Source: Beaufortia kweichowensis
Taxonomy: Eukaryota > Chordata > Actinopteri > Cypriniformes > Gastromyzontidae
Reading direction: 5' to 3'
NCBI GenBank assembly: GCA_019155185.1
Contig: CM032813.1
Coordinates: 10,380,645 to 10,444,644, forward strand
Length of the DNA: 64,000 bases
Shown: piece after piece, positions 31,715 through 64,000 of the stretch
Position numbering within the stretch: the first letter of the stretch is position 1
Layout: the number at the start of each line of letters is the position of its first letter
Position numbers and translations under genes: made by a program
The notes under the pieces: model-generated
What the model was told of the DNA's origin: nothing
The model's database searches: none
The model's input: only the letters and a program-made list of their open reading frames with translations

Positions 31715-34700
31715 TTACACAAGCTGTACGGCAGCAGCCTGGAGGTAGCCCTGCAGATACTGAAGAGCTTCTGCTGGCAGACTGGTGCTCAACATGGAGG
31801 GCACCTGTTACAGAAGACATGCAATTACTAAAATACACTCATGGTACATCAAGTATAACATGTGCCTCGATGCAAGCATGCTAAATTGCAGAATAACGAA
31901 CAAAATGTTTAATGTTAAACCTTTTGACTAACTGAACACAAACGCCAAGACTGTGATAAACTCACCCTTCCAGGACATGCTGTAGACAGCTTGTGTAACG
32001 ACTGCGCAAGAAGGATTTTGGGGTTGCTGACGGCATCTCCAATAGGGTCATGCTCTTTCTTGCCAGCAAAAGCAAGCTGGGAGAAAGCGGTCTGGTACCC
32101 TGGTGTGTCCTCTATGTCTATGAAGTGCTCATCATCTGGGATGCTGTCGTCTTCTGGTAACTCAAACAGACCAATCAGAGCCTGCAGTAAGGGAGTCCTA
32201 AAGTGCAAAAAACAAACCTTATTATTACCTAATCATTTGTTCTTTAATCCAATAAGTCATCAATGAGAAAACAACTTTTTTGATTGGCACAATTCATATG
32301 AACACCATCATGGAACTTAAAGGAATCCATTCACGTAGATGTTTATCATACATCTTACCAGAGTTTGGTGTATTCGGTGTCCATCATAGCGGGACACTCG
32401 GTGAGGATCTTAGTGATACCCACAGCGCAAATCTTCTTTTCCACCTGCCCCGAGACCTTCTGCACCTCAGGAATCACAATCTTCTCCACGACCATACCAA
32501 ACATTCTGATCAAAGACCAAAACACAAAACAGTCAGAAGGAGCTCATTCGTAACAAACAAGAATTATTCCTTAAAGCGGTTTTGTTGAAAAATTACACAG
32601 TTTAACTAGTTTGTAATACATTAGGAGGCAGAAAAAATGGCTTTTCCTTCAAATGTCTAAGAAACTTTTTGAAGAAATTTCTCTAGTATGCATACTCTAT
32701 TATGAAATAAAGTCCAATAAAGTATTTAGATGTAACGTGTACAACAACAAGGAGAAAAACTTACTTTGGTTGAATGTCATCAAAAATCTCTTGCAATGCA
32801 ATGGCGCCGTATTTCACGCTATAGAGATTGATGAAGACAAGAAAACCTACGAAAAGCAAAAAGGTGACATGCGTTTCACCATGAATTCTAAGTGACGTTA
32901 CTTTACACGACTCAACAAAAGCAAGAAAAACACTGTATGGTCACTAACTCTTAATAAACTTTGTTGTCTTGGAGCTCTGCAGTCTCTGGAATAGCAAAAT
33001 GAAGATCTGCTTCCTGTACTGGGTGATGGAATCTCTTCATAAAAAAACGAAAACGTTGATAAGCAAACAACATTTTGTGGTCATTAGGCTTTCATATCCG
33101 CAACAAAACAGATCTCTTACGGTGGCATGTGCTCCACGATACTGTTGAGCAGATAGAACCCTTGATGGTCATTGGCCTTGGATGCAATGAGTTTCTGGAA
33201 CACTCCAAGAAGACCAGGCTAGAAACAAAAACAAGGTTAAACGGTTTAATGCATAACTGGTATTAAACAAGCAAAGGCATCTAGAACTAATGCAACCCAA
33301 AAAAAAAAACATACTATCTTGTCAGCTGCTGAGCTTGCGATGGCAGAAGCCCCTTTCTCCAGGTAGGCCTGCAGCAGCCGGACCAGAGGAGGGATGTTTC
33401 CGGTGCGCTCCCACAGCACGGGCTGCAGCAGGTGAGGAAACAGGGCCATGTAAGAGGAAGGGATAGCGCTGGTGTGGATCTCCAGAAGCAGAGACATCAC
33501 CTGGAACACGTACGGCACAAACTCTGCAAAACAAAAGACGGAGAGAGAACTTCAAAATTGTTGAGGATTCTTATTAACAACAACTATGGTGTTATATAAC
33601 AGTAAAACACACACCCTGAACGTCATTTTGCAGGATCTCTGTAAACACAGGAAACAGGGCTTCTTCAAAGCTGCCCACGGTGTCTGGATTGGCCTTGCAG
33701 GTGATCCTGATGGACAGGCACAGTGACTCGAACAGGTAATGGTTGAAATGTGGCTTACTGGGATTCTGAAGAAATAAAATTGTATTAAGACTTAACTGGA
33801 TAAACATATTCTGAATTTCTTCAGACATTTTTTTTTCTGCAAAGATGTTCCATCCTGCCTTTAGGACAAAGTCCTGCTTGGGAAATGTCCCCTTTATATG
33901 GATGTATGTTTCTATGCGTCCCATCATGTTGTCCAGTGCCATGAACTGAGACAAGGACCACGTGACTGGACACTGACCATTTGGACTGATTTCAAGTATC
34001 TCACCTTACTGACGAGGAGGAGCTTGTGGGTGAGTTGGCCAATGAGGGTGGGGATGTAGTGAACAATAGCCTCCTGCAGGAGAGAGAAGCTCCTCATGAT
34101 GGCTAGAAAAACAACAGCATTTAGATTAGAATAAAGCCACTAAACTGGAAGGTTTGAACCATAATAAATAACTGACTTTAACCCTAAACTTTCTATTTTG
34201 GAACAGTAAGAGTCTTTGATTCAACAAATTTTAACGTAGTAAGCACAACAGTTATGTGTGAAAATCAAAACCAACCCTTCATGATGTATTCATTCTCTGA
34301 TGAGCCAGGGATGGCGAGAGCTTTGAAAAGATTGTTGAGTAGCTGCTCTGTGAATGGTGCAATTTCAGCAGGCGAGATGCTACAGAACAGGAGAAAAATA
34401 TTACATGGCACCGAACACTGCAAAGACAATCGTTTAACTGTTCTCATCATAACTCTTTAAATGGAGCTCACAGTGTGGAGTTGTTTGCTCCTCTCATGGT
34501 GAAGAGTCTCTCCAGCGCGTGGGCCGAGTATGTGTGCTGAACTATACTCTCTGCCTGCAGATGCGACACCAGGAGAGGAACGGCCTGCAACAGCTGCTCC
34601 TTTGGAAGCTAGAAGAACGAGACACGGGTCATACAGTTACTGCTGAGGAAGTGACACTGACACTCTTATTGTACAGTGTAAAGAACTTAACCTACCTGAC

Positions 34701-37700
34701 TTCTGAAGGTCATAACATACTTAATCGCATCTGCTTTCAAAACTGGAAACTCGTTCACTGAGAAACAAAAAAGAAAACTGTCTTTATTTAAGATCATACA
34801 GCGATAATGCAGTTACAGAAAAACCCTAAGACTGCTAAATGGAGAAAACCATACCGTTGGGAGACTTCAGGTCTACTAGGATGTGGTTCACGAAAAATTC
34901 AGACAGATTCACCAACTCATTGGCTTGTGTTATTCCATGCTGTAAAACAAGCAGAGATTTGTCAGGCTGGGTCTTTGATATACAGCTCATAAATGAAAAA
35001 GGTTTTTCATAAGCTTCCGACCAGCTTTAAAGGGATAGTTCACCCAAAAATTTTATCATAATTTGTTCACTCTTATGTCATTCAAACCCTGTATATGATT
35101 GTTTCTTTTGTGAAATATTTGGCAAAACGCTGGTTACCGGCACCAATTGACTTCCATTGTACCTTGTGTCCATACTGTGAAAGTGAATGGGTGCCGGTAA
35201 CCAGCGTTTTGCTAAATATCTTCTTCTGTGTTCTGCAGAAGTCATACAGGGTTGACATGACATGAGGGTGAGTAAATAATAAACTAATTTTTATTTTTGG
35301 GTGAACTATCTTTTTAATAGAAAAATGAAAACCTTGAGCATTGATAAAAACAACAACAAAAACACATTACAACAATAGAACAAAGATACTACTATGGTTT
35401 GGTATGTGGTACTCCGTTTTAGTATTGACTTGGTGCCAAGGTATGTTACACTACTGTAATACAGTAATCAGGCAGTCAAAGACTTTACAGATAAAATTAA
35501 ATCCAGCTGAAAATCCTCTCCTCTATGCAACCCAAGCAAAACAGCTTACTTTTAATATTACCCATGTAAAGTCATTAATCAGACTATTGAAGTTCTTCCT
35601 CACCTTTTGTGTTTGAGCTTTGGAGGCCAGGGATGTGACAAGGTAGATAGCAGCATCTTTGTGTTTCCAATTCATCCCTGGGTTCTTGGCATACTCTGCC
35701 AGCATGGAGTTCACATAACCAGAGAAGATAGTAGTCACCGGGCCCTCGAAAAACTTGCAAAGGCCTCGCACCAAATCACAGGCTGCTCGACGCCTCGTGT
35801 CGATGTCTGCAAGTGTAGGAGAGAGAAGTCAATGCAGGCTTGAAGAAAGCCAAATGTTTCAACAGTATCAATATGGTGGAGAGTCATCAAACCTGAGCCT
35901 TCGAGGTCTCTGATGATGTACTCCTCAGAGTTATCTTCAAATGCCTCCTCATCCGCACCTGGTCACACGCAAGAGTCCATTTACAATACTTACAGATGAT
36001 GTCATACAAGACATTAACCGGTAGGCTGTTTAAATATATAAGACTGTCAAATAGTCACATACTTCTGAATTCCATGTTGGGGACGATGACCTTCTCACAG
36101 ATGCTGGTGAGGATGTTCTGGTCTTCAAAGAGATTTTTATAATGTGGACGCTCGCACACTGACGCCAAAAACTGGATAGCATTGCTCACAAGCTACAGAG
36201 GAAAAATATACCAGCTTAATATAAAAATGAATTAGCCTTAAAGTGTTACTATATTAAGCCATAGATGTTACAATACACAAATTTCCTAAAAGTTCCTTAA
36301 CAAATGTTAAAAACTATGTATTCTAACATAATAATACACGCTTTATCCGTCTGGATAAAGTCCAGATTCCAGTAAAGTCCAGTAACGTCCAGATTATCAC
36401 ACATTTCAATCCATAGGGACGTATCCACATGAATATAGCATTTCTAAAATAGTAGAATTTACTGGTAAAATAAAACCAGTATAAAATCATAGATATTATA
36501 GCCACCGTACAAATATTAAAACAATACTGACCAGGTCATATTTGACCTCTTGGCCGGTTGTGACCAGCAGGTTCCAGATAGCTGTGACGAAGCGAGGCAG
36601 GTAGGGCTGAAACTCTTCGTCATATTTTTGGGCATAAAGTGCTGCGTTATCACAGATTTGAGATTTTAACAACTCCAGCAGACCAGCCTCCTCTTCATCC
36701 TATGAATCAAACACAAAGACAACAGATTAGCACTGAGGTTTTAATCACCATGTGAACACTCAACATTGAAGCCTAAACACATAACTTACATCCGTTTGTA
36801 ACAATTTGTTATCCAAAGTCAGTAAGTTATGAAAGTGTGTCATCCAAGTCTCCATGTTATCTTCGAAGAACTCTGGCAGATCCTGAGAAAATCACAAAGA
36901 TAAATTATGGAAATTGCAGTAAAAACAATGTTCTTATAAAACACAAATGTGGATGCTACCTGGAAGTTAAGGCTGTAGAACAGTTTCGAAATGAGTGTTA
37001 GGGAAGAGAAGAGCACTTTCAGAGCGTTGACATCTGTTGCGTGAGTTTGACACAGGTCAATTGTAGCCTACAAGTAAAGCACAAACAAAGTAATCAAAGA
37101 TCACACATGTTACTAAATATAACATCTCTCTCAAGTGATTAAACATTGGAGATTGGAAAAGACCCTTAGATCTACCTTGAAAAGTTCAGTAAGGGGCTGT
37201 GCAAACGTGTCCAGAACCAGCTTGATCTCTGACCACAACTCATTGGACTTGAACTCATGACGATATCTAAAGAAGAGGATAAATCTCAGATATGATGTAC
37301 AAAACTGCACAGAAACATTATCCATTAAACGTTATCCATCTTATTCTGATAAGGCAGAAATACCTTTTAAAAAGAGAATGCGCAGTGCGAAGAACTCCGT
37401 TGATGATGTGGAAGTCTCCGCTTTGAAAGCGAGTCACCATCTCGGTCAGGAGATCTGGCCATTTCTGAGGAAAATCCTCTCGCCCAATGATGCTGATCGC
37501 ATCGCTGAGCTATAGAGAAAAAAACTGGATTACGTCTACAGCTCCATAAAGGACAGTTGTCAACAATGACAAGTCGTGTGTGAAATTACGCAAGTCAGGG
37601 TACCTGCTTTTGTATTTGCTCTGGGCTGGTCAGCATCAAATTCACAATGTTGGCCTTGATAGTCGTTCGATCGGCATCAGAAATTTTGTTCGGCTCATCT

Positions 37701-38337
37701 TCGATCTGCATGAGAGAACATGTACCAAATACCAAAAGTGAGATCAACACGCACCACAACGGCTTCAATGCCGTTTAACCAAAGGGATACTGAACCGTGT
37801 CAAATCTACACTCACTATGCGCCAGTTTCTCTTGATGTAGTTCTTGAAGGTGACGGCTGAACATACGCGGATGACATCGTCTTGAGACTTCTCCAGTACA
37901 GTGAGCAGTAAAATAGGGTAGTTCTGGTTTCCTTCCACAGATTCCAGAAATTTCTCAGCTGAAGACAGAGAACATTTACATTTATGCATTTGGCGAAGAG
38001 AACATTGTGTTTCCTGGAAATCAAACCCACGACTTTGGTGTTTTGTCTGCATTCGTCTACCGTACAAAAAAATACACATAGGCATGTATTGTACACATCA
38101 TAGACAACCAGTTGATAACAATATGCAGAATTTCATCTTTTATAAAATACATAATATTTTCTGTAGGAATCTTATTATACAGCTCAACCCGTTTCTCAGT
38201 GCACACATCAAATGACAACAGATGATGAGATGAACACAAGTGCATTAGTCACCTGGGCGTCTCACAGCTGGGTCAGGGCTTAGTGTCTTCTGCAGATATT
38301 CGGTCAGAGACTGGAGGTTTCCTTCATTGATCTCCAT
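31715..38337 (-). CDS. cse1l: Exportin-2 (cellular apoptosis susceptibility protein)
   Basis: Importin-beta-family HEAT-repeat receptor that returns importin-alpha to the cytoplasm with RanGTP. Coding exons: 38337-38253, 37958-37816, 37705-37604, 37509-37364, 37266-37176, 37067-36960, 36882-36790, 36699-36532, 36192-36063, 35958-35893, 35806-35604, 34939-34855, 34757-34696, 34608-34472, 34379-34276, 34102-34005, 33765-33615, 33523-33315, 33218-33121, 33034-32949, 32846-32765, 32505-32359, 32197-31966, 31804-31715. They sum to 2916 nt, 971 aa, the same length as the human protein as I know it. The N-terminus MEINEGNLQSLTEYL is followed by RRPAEKFLESVEGNQNYP (importin-beta N-terminal domain). 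The C-terminus holds FIDIEDTPGYQTAFSQL and ends YLQGYLQAAAVQLV. All junctions are GT-AG and in phase, so the gene is intact. Intron sizes are small. The product is essential in nuclear transport. Confidence 0.98.
35027..35317. mobile_element. Fold-back MITE in a cse1l intron
   Basis: Opens TTAAAGGGATAGTTCACCC and closes GGGTGAACTATCTTTTTAA. Near the centre GGCAAAACGCTGGTTACCGG (35121) is mirrored by CCGGTAACCAGCGTTTTGC (35194), so almost the whole unit folds on itself. Same family as 17248-17488. Confidence 0.92.
37975..38060 (-). repeat. SINE-like fragment in cse1l intron after coding exon 1
   Basis: ACATTTACATTTATGCATTTGGC, then TTCCTGGAAATCAAACCC (reverse of a tRNA box-B-like GGTTTGATTTCC), then ACGACTTTGGTG. 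Antisense orientation, 5' and 3' truncated. Confidence 0.6.
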
Positions 38338-38543
38338 GATCGCTACAGACATCAGATCAGAGATCAGTAAAGAGCAGTCACTGAAACCTATTCAAAGCTC
38401 CATCAAATGACAAGTCAAAACAACACTTCAAGTACATAAAGACTTTCTCTTTAAGTCACTTTACAGACTAGATGATATACACTGTATTGAACCACAAAAC
38501 CAAATCGTGAATCAAGACACTGCAATACTCCAAGTAAAACATA

Positions 38544-38893
38544 CCACACCAGTCAAAAGCTTGGACACACTTGATCTTGTTTAAATGTTTTTTTTTTGTA
38601 AACTCATCAAAACCATGAAATAACACAATTGTAACTGTAGGAATTATGTTGTGACTACAAGAATCTAAAATAAATGAACACTATGTTATATTTTGTTGTA
38701 TCGCCCAAATAATCAATTTCATCAATTTCTTTTCAAATAAATTTCAGTGTTCTAATTAAAGAAATTATTATATTGGCACAATTATATTTTTGTCTACAAA
38801 AGTAATTTCAAACATTGAAATGAACACCTTCAGATTAAAAGATTTGTAAGCTTATGAGATACATTTTGTGTGTCTAAACATTTGACTGGTACT
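38544..38893. mobile_element. Tc1-like non-autonomous element in cse1l intron 1
   Basis: ACCAGTCAAAAGCTTGGACACAC at the left end is mirrored by TGTGTCTAAACATTTGACTGGTA at the right end. The interior includes AACTCATCAAAACCAT and AACACAATTGTAAC, shared with the truncated copy at 53668. No coding capacity. Confidence 0.75.
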
Positions 38894-39583
38894 GTTTACA
38901 CGTACATGTTTGCACGTTGAGCTGTATTTTAATTAAAGCTTTAAAGTTTCACCACAAACGTTTTTCCTATATTACCCTGCATCGATAGACGTAGACAGCG
39001 ATAGTTGTTGATATTTTGCACTGCAAATGTTTGATTTCTGACGGACTTTGATTATAAAATAACTGAACACACATGTCAGGCCTACACTGACTGAAACTTT
39101 ACTAGTACTAGAGAAATAACCAACCCAAATCGATAAATAAACACGAGGCGATAATACGTAAATGTGGTAAACCGGTGATTAACCATTTTTACATTTGAAC
39201 GGTCAGCTTTAATATTTTTGACAGACTTAAATGACAAAAATCCAGGCCATGATTCACGTGCTAAACCTGTTAGCATTCCGGGGAGAAATGCTAGTCATTA
39301 AAGATACGAAAAAACAACGTTTCAGTTTAATATGATCTCGAATTATTAATAAAAAGCGATGGAACATTTACTATAAGTCAATTAAATGACAACTAAAGTC
39401 ATATAAATGGAGTAAAAGTCGGGTGATTCACGAGCTCATGCTCCAGCTTATTTCAGCAGAGCGCTGCGCGGTTTCATGTTTAAGCGATGTAATCTTGCAT
39501 TTTATTACTTAAGAAAGGTAAATGATATATATATAAGTGGGTTTACTGAAAAGAAAAAGTAATATAAAGGCACTTGCCGTTAC

Positions 39584-39650
39584 CTGTATATCGCAGTACT
39601 GTGCTAATCACCAGCCAGAACTTTCAAACGTCTCACAGAAGTGCGCGGTC
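39584..39650 (-). other. Probable non-coding first exon of cse1l
   Basis: A good donor (GTAACG, complement of 39578-39583) follows a GC-richer segment just downstream of the NRF-1 site. It would splice to the acceptor at 38343, seven bases before the start codon. The 5' boundary is a guess. Confidence 0.55.
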
Positions 39651-39657
39651 ACGACTC

Positions 39658-39669
39658 CGCGCATGCGCA
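39658..39669. promoter_or_regulatory. NRF-1 binding palindrome at the cse1l promoter
   Basis: CGCGCATGCGCA matches the NRF-1 consensus YGCGCAYGCGCR exactly. It is in a small GC-rich patch next to the presumed first exon, as expected for a housekeeping gene. Confidence 0.8.
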
Positions 39670-39670
39670 C

Positions 39671-40637
39671 TAATGAGAGTCGCACACATGTATCATATAC
39701 CGCCCCCTCGTGTGCTATACACGTAATAGATTAGTCTTGAACTATAACGGTATATTTCTACTCATCTTCAACCCAAAATCTACATAGATTTGGCATGAAG
39801 AAACATTATTATCTTTATATGTATTACAAATGTTTCTCATTATCTTAAAAATGTGATCTAAAGGTGTATATTTCAAAGTTTGAAATTTATTTCGTAGATA
39901 AAAATATAATTGTGCAAACATAACTCTAACTAATAAAAATCAGCCATTAAGAGTTCAGGATTGATAGAAAGTTCTTCAGTGCTGTTTCCCTGGTTGAGAC
40001 CTGGGAAGAATGATTAGTAAAATATAGCCTACTGCAATTCAAGTCTTTACCATTTCAACAGCTTTTTTACATACAGAACACATCTTTATAACAAACCTTA
40101 AGGTGTTCCACAATGCCAGTATTTGTCTTTAGCATGTAATTCAAGAATTCATTACTCTAATATTTGATTTCTTTCACTTATGGATATAAGCATAATAAAT
40201 TATAGTAATAAACTGTAAGACAAAAAGTATTTATAAGTTATTTTGGATAAAACCATCTGCTAAATAAATACATGTAAATCAGTCCAGCGGCTAAAATCTA
40301 AATTCTGACCGTTCAGACTGTTATCTGACAGCAAATAAAAACGATACACCTGCCAGAAATATTGTAAAACACTGTAAACACAAGGTGGCAGCATTATTCT
40401 GTCGAAAGAGGTCATTCACTAGAAAACATAGCAATTAATTTTTACGGTAAATTATGGTTAACATTATATCACATTGAAAAAGGAGAAATGTAGTCAAGCT
40501 CATTGCCTTGTAATACAGACTATTACATAAATGTTTAAAAATGCACTCAACAGCAAACAGCCACAAATCAATCACATCATTAATTCACTCCACACAACAG
40601 ACAACACGGAGATACTTAAAGTACATCAAAACCCATA
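39671..40637. other. Spacer between cse1l promoter and ptprg 3' end
   Basis: AT-rich, no gene recognised. The piece at about 40236-40278 (TTTTGGATAAAACCATCTGC then TAAATAAATACATGTAAA) is the tail of the SINE-like family in forward orientation. Confidence 0.5.
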
Positions 40638-40643
40638 TTTTAT
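40638..40643 (-). terminator. Candidate polyadenylation signal of ptprg
   Basis: AATAAA on the minus strand about 2.3 kb beyond the stop codon at 42932. The intervening sequence lacks obvious transposons and would be the 3' UTR. Confidence 0.4.
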
Positions 40644-42931
40644 TTTATGTATAGCAATACAATTTACATATTAAATAACACTATAATAGAATGCTTTTGA
40701 TATAGCTTTCAACAAAAAGAAATTAAAAAAGAAAGAAAAATTCCTTCGTTTTGTGTTATTCCGGATTACAAAAAGAGGTTATGATGGTGACACCCACCTG
40801 CTCTGTATGGGAGAAACATATTCTTTGATTTACAAGAGCTATTCTATTGCACTTCTGGACAATGAAACAGATTTTTAACTGGATTCAAAGAAAATATAAA
40901 ATACCACAATCACTGCCTTAGTTTATGATTCATGTCTGGAATGTGATGTGAATTGGGGACATTTTGTATTAACCATCATTAACAGAACTAAACACAATAA
41001 ACTTAAAAAAAGAACTAAATTGATTTATATGAAAATATAAAGTCTGTGACTATAAGTCAAGCTTTTACAAAGCTTTCAGAAATTGAAGGGTTAATGAAGC
41101 AACAAAAGATATGTACATTTCATACATGATAATGCAAATATGCTGTTTGCAAATGCAACCCACAAGTATAGTGTGACTGCTAGAGCAAAAAAGAGACGCC
41201 GCAGCACAAAACTGTTTTTGAAAATGCATCACCTCCAATTATCTTAAGTAATATACAAATCAGAATATTACCCCAAATGTTGGAGAGATGTGACTGCATT
41301 TTTAGCCTCCTTCTTAGGAGAAATCAGACATGGACTAAATAAACAGCATATAGCGTATGCGTTCTGTCCTTCTTAACAGCATAATATTTCTCCTTAAACA
41401 ACAAAAAAGGACAAACAAAATTTCATCAGGTTTCTTTTCACATCCAAAGAAATCAGCATTAGTATACATTCTCAGTGAGTGGAACTGAACATCAATAAAA
41501 ACAAAACCAAACGTTGCATGTGGATTCATCATCATCATCAACAGTATGCAATATGTTTCTCCAGTCACTACCAAAAAACATTCTTCTTAAAACTACTTTG
41601 CCCAATATTAAAATATACTTTCCTATAGTTTTCATGACTGAAGCGAATGACATTTGAAGTCTTTGGTAAAAATTAATGAATCACGGGTCCCCTGTTTTTA
41701 AAGTGGTATGTTCTGTTAGCAAGGCCATTGTGCTATATGGGATGAAAAAAACATTTATGATATTACAGTAACCGCTTTTCCTAGTGGTATTTGAGGATCT
41801 TCGACGTGACATAAAAACTCAATTATACTAGTACATGAAATGTTCGGACTGAGTCTATGACACTTGAGTTTTCCAGTAAAACCAGTCAATACCAAAAACA
41901 CACACACACACACACTTGCAGAGGTGAAATGAGACTGTACAGAAGGCATCGAGAGACTTGTTTACATTATTCTCCAAGGTACTGTATGGGACGGATTTGT
42001 CAGCGAACTATTAAAACAAACCAGAATAATGAAAAGCTGTATAAAATTACAAAACGAAGTGGGCAAACAGAGAATTAATTCCTACATTATGTAATGTATC
42101 GCATAATATTATTAACTATTCCGCACTCAAGACAAGTAGCAGCTTGCAGCTTATAAAGCAATGGAGAAATAAATCCAGCAGGGGGCGATAAAAAGAGGTC
42201 ATGGGCTCTGCGACACCTTCAGAGAAGCAGATCCTTCAATCCAGCGAAGTCGGAAATGGAAACGGCTGCTCGTAGTGACAGTTAACATTTACAAAAAGCA
42301 CAAGTTATCATGATATACGATATATTCATATATATTAAAAGCAGAATATGAATCATACAAAAGTTCACAGTAGCTGTTTTAATACCACCTTTACAAAGTA
42401 AAATATGGGTTTGACTAGAAGCGAAATGAATAGAGATACTATTTGAGGTGTGGAAAGTTATCAAAGCAAACAAACAAAATCGTGGTCATCCGTGATTTTG
42501 ATTCTCTGCGGTGGTTCTTCGCAAGTTGGATGCAGGACATGAATGTATTCTCGTCTTCCATCGTTTGAGGTGCTTGGAAAGCCTCGGAAAGCAGCTGTAT
42601 TATGGAATGTCAAAAACGAGAGACGGCCAGTTACAGCGAGAAGAAACTGATAGGGATCGAGATGGCGGCAGTAACACTGATATTTTCATAGTGCAAACTA
42701 GACAGAACTGTGTTTCGTTTGTCGTGAACTCAAAAACGTCGGTGCAAATGTTCAGTAGGATAACATTAAGACATAAAATGGCGAAAAAATAAATATCAAA
42801 AACTTTTTATCAGTGTAAAAAAGTAATCAGGTTATTCTTTTAACCAAGAGTTCTGGCAAAAAGGCCTCAGAAAAAGTCTGTCTTAGTCCTTGAAGTTTTA
42901 CAAAGTTAGATTAAGTGCCTGTTCGGGGGCT
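40644..42931 (-). other. Probable ptprg 3' untranslated region
   Basis: Lies between the ptprg stop codon and a distal AATAAA. It is largely free of the repeats that fill the other spacers, and contains a short CA microsatellite at about 41898-41914. Its extent is inferred from sequence character, not from a transcript. Confidence 0.4.
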
Positions 42932-63863
<20,932 letters not shown>

Positions 63864-64000
63864 CTGGAGACAGACATAAAAAACTGTAACAATTTTCATG
63901 TACTACAAATACTATGAAAGGATAATCAAAACACTTTTTTATAGAACACAGATTCTCATAGTCAAAATGTGTGCAAATAAATTAAATATTTTTATTTTAT

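Noticed and set aside
33592..33954. Frame extending cse1l exon sequence into the neighbouring intron (33766-33954)
   Set aside because: The exon ends at an acceptor at 33766. Reading SK directly into NPSKPHFNHY from the neighbouring exon matches the family, so the extension is intron.

Overview
The window is vertebrate nuclear DNA, almost certainly from a cyprinid-type teleost (carp, barb or danio relatives). Genes are split by short GT-AG introns. The spacers are AT-rich and full of fish transposon relics: Tc1/mariner, hAT, fold-back MITEs opening AAAGGGATAGTTCACCC, and long GA/TA/GATA microsatellites. The gene content also fits: expanded PIM-like kinases, a finTRIM-type gene, and unduplicated housekeeping genes. 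Species cannot be fixed from the sequence alone.

Layout. 1-8 kb has no firm gene. It holds a broken Tc1 element (1165-3840) carrying a second DNA element (2438-3475), and a possible small minus-strand spliced transcript near 6-7 kb. 8.1-10.1 kb, minus strand: a short MED26-like Mediator subunit, three exons, 340 aa. 11.3-25.6 kb, plus strand: an immune-type cluster in which two paralogous PIM-like kinase genes (11698-14722, 432 aa; 22895-25586, 413 aa) flank a finTRIM-like RING/B-box/B30.2 gene (16223-21204) whose coiled-coil exon is disrupted. 25.66-29.44 kb: a non-autonomous hAT element containing a tyrosine-recombinase retrotransposon remnant with the split direct-repeat layout A1-ORF-B1-A2-B2. 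31.0-39.7 kb, minus strand: a complete cse1l (exportin-2), 24 coding exons and 971 aa, with an NRF-1 palindrome by its non-coding first exon. 40.6-63.9 kb, minus strand: the 3' part of ptprg (receptor tyrosine phosphatase gamma), 18 exons encoding the last 958 residues. The carbonic-anhydrase and fibronectin exons lie beyond the right edge.

The genes do not form one pathway. med26-like (transcription), cse1l (nuclear export of importin-alpha) and ptprg (cell-surface phosphatase) look like conserved genes. The kinase/TRIM block is a rapidly evolving accessory region. Both kinases keep the Gly-rich loop, the VAIK lysine, the catalytic-loop Asp and the DFG motif. Both also carry HHDIH in place of HRDxK and lack roughly 18 residues of the activation segment including the APE region, so they may form an atypical or pseudokinase PIM branch.

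All exon boundaries were placed by reading splice sites and checking that reading phase is kept. For cse1l, ptprg, med26-like and both kinases the coding lengths sum to whole codons. For the finTRIM gene they do not, which supports calling it broken. No transcript data or database search was available.
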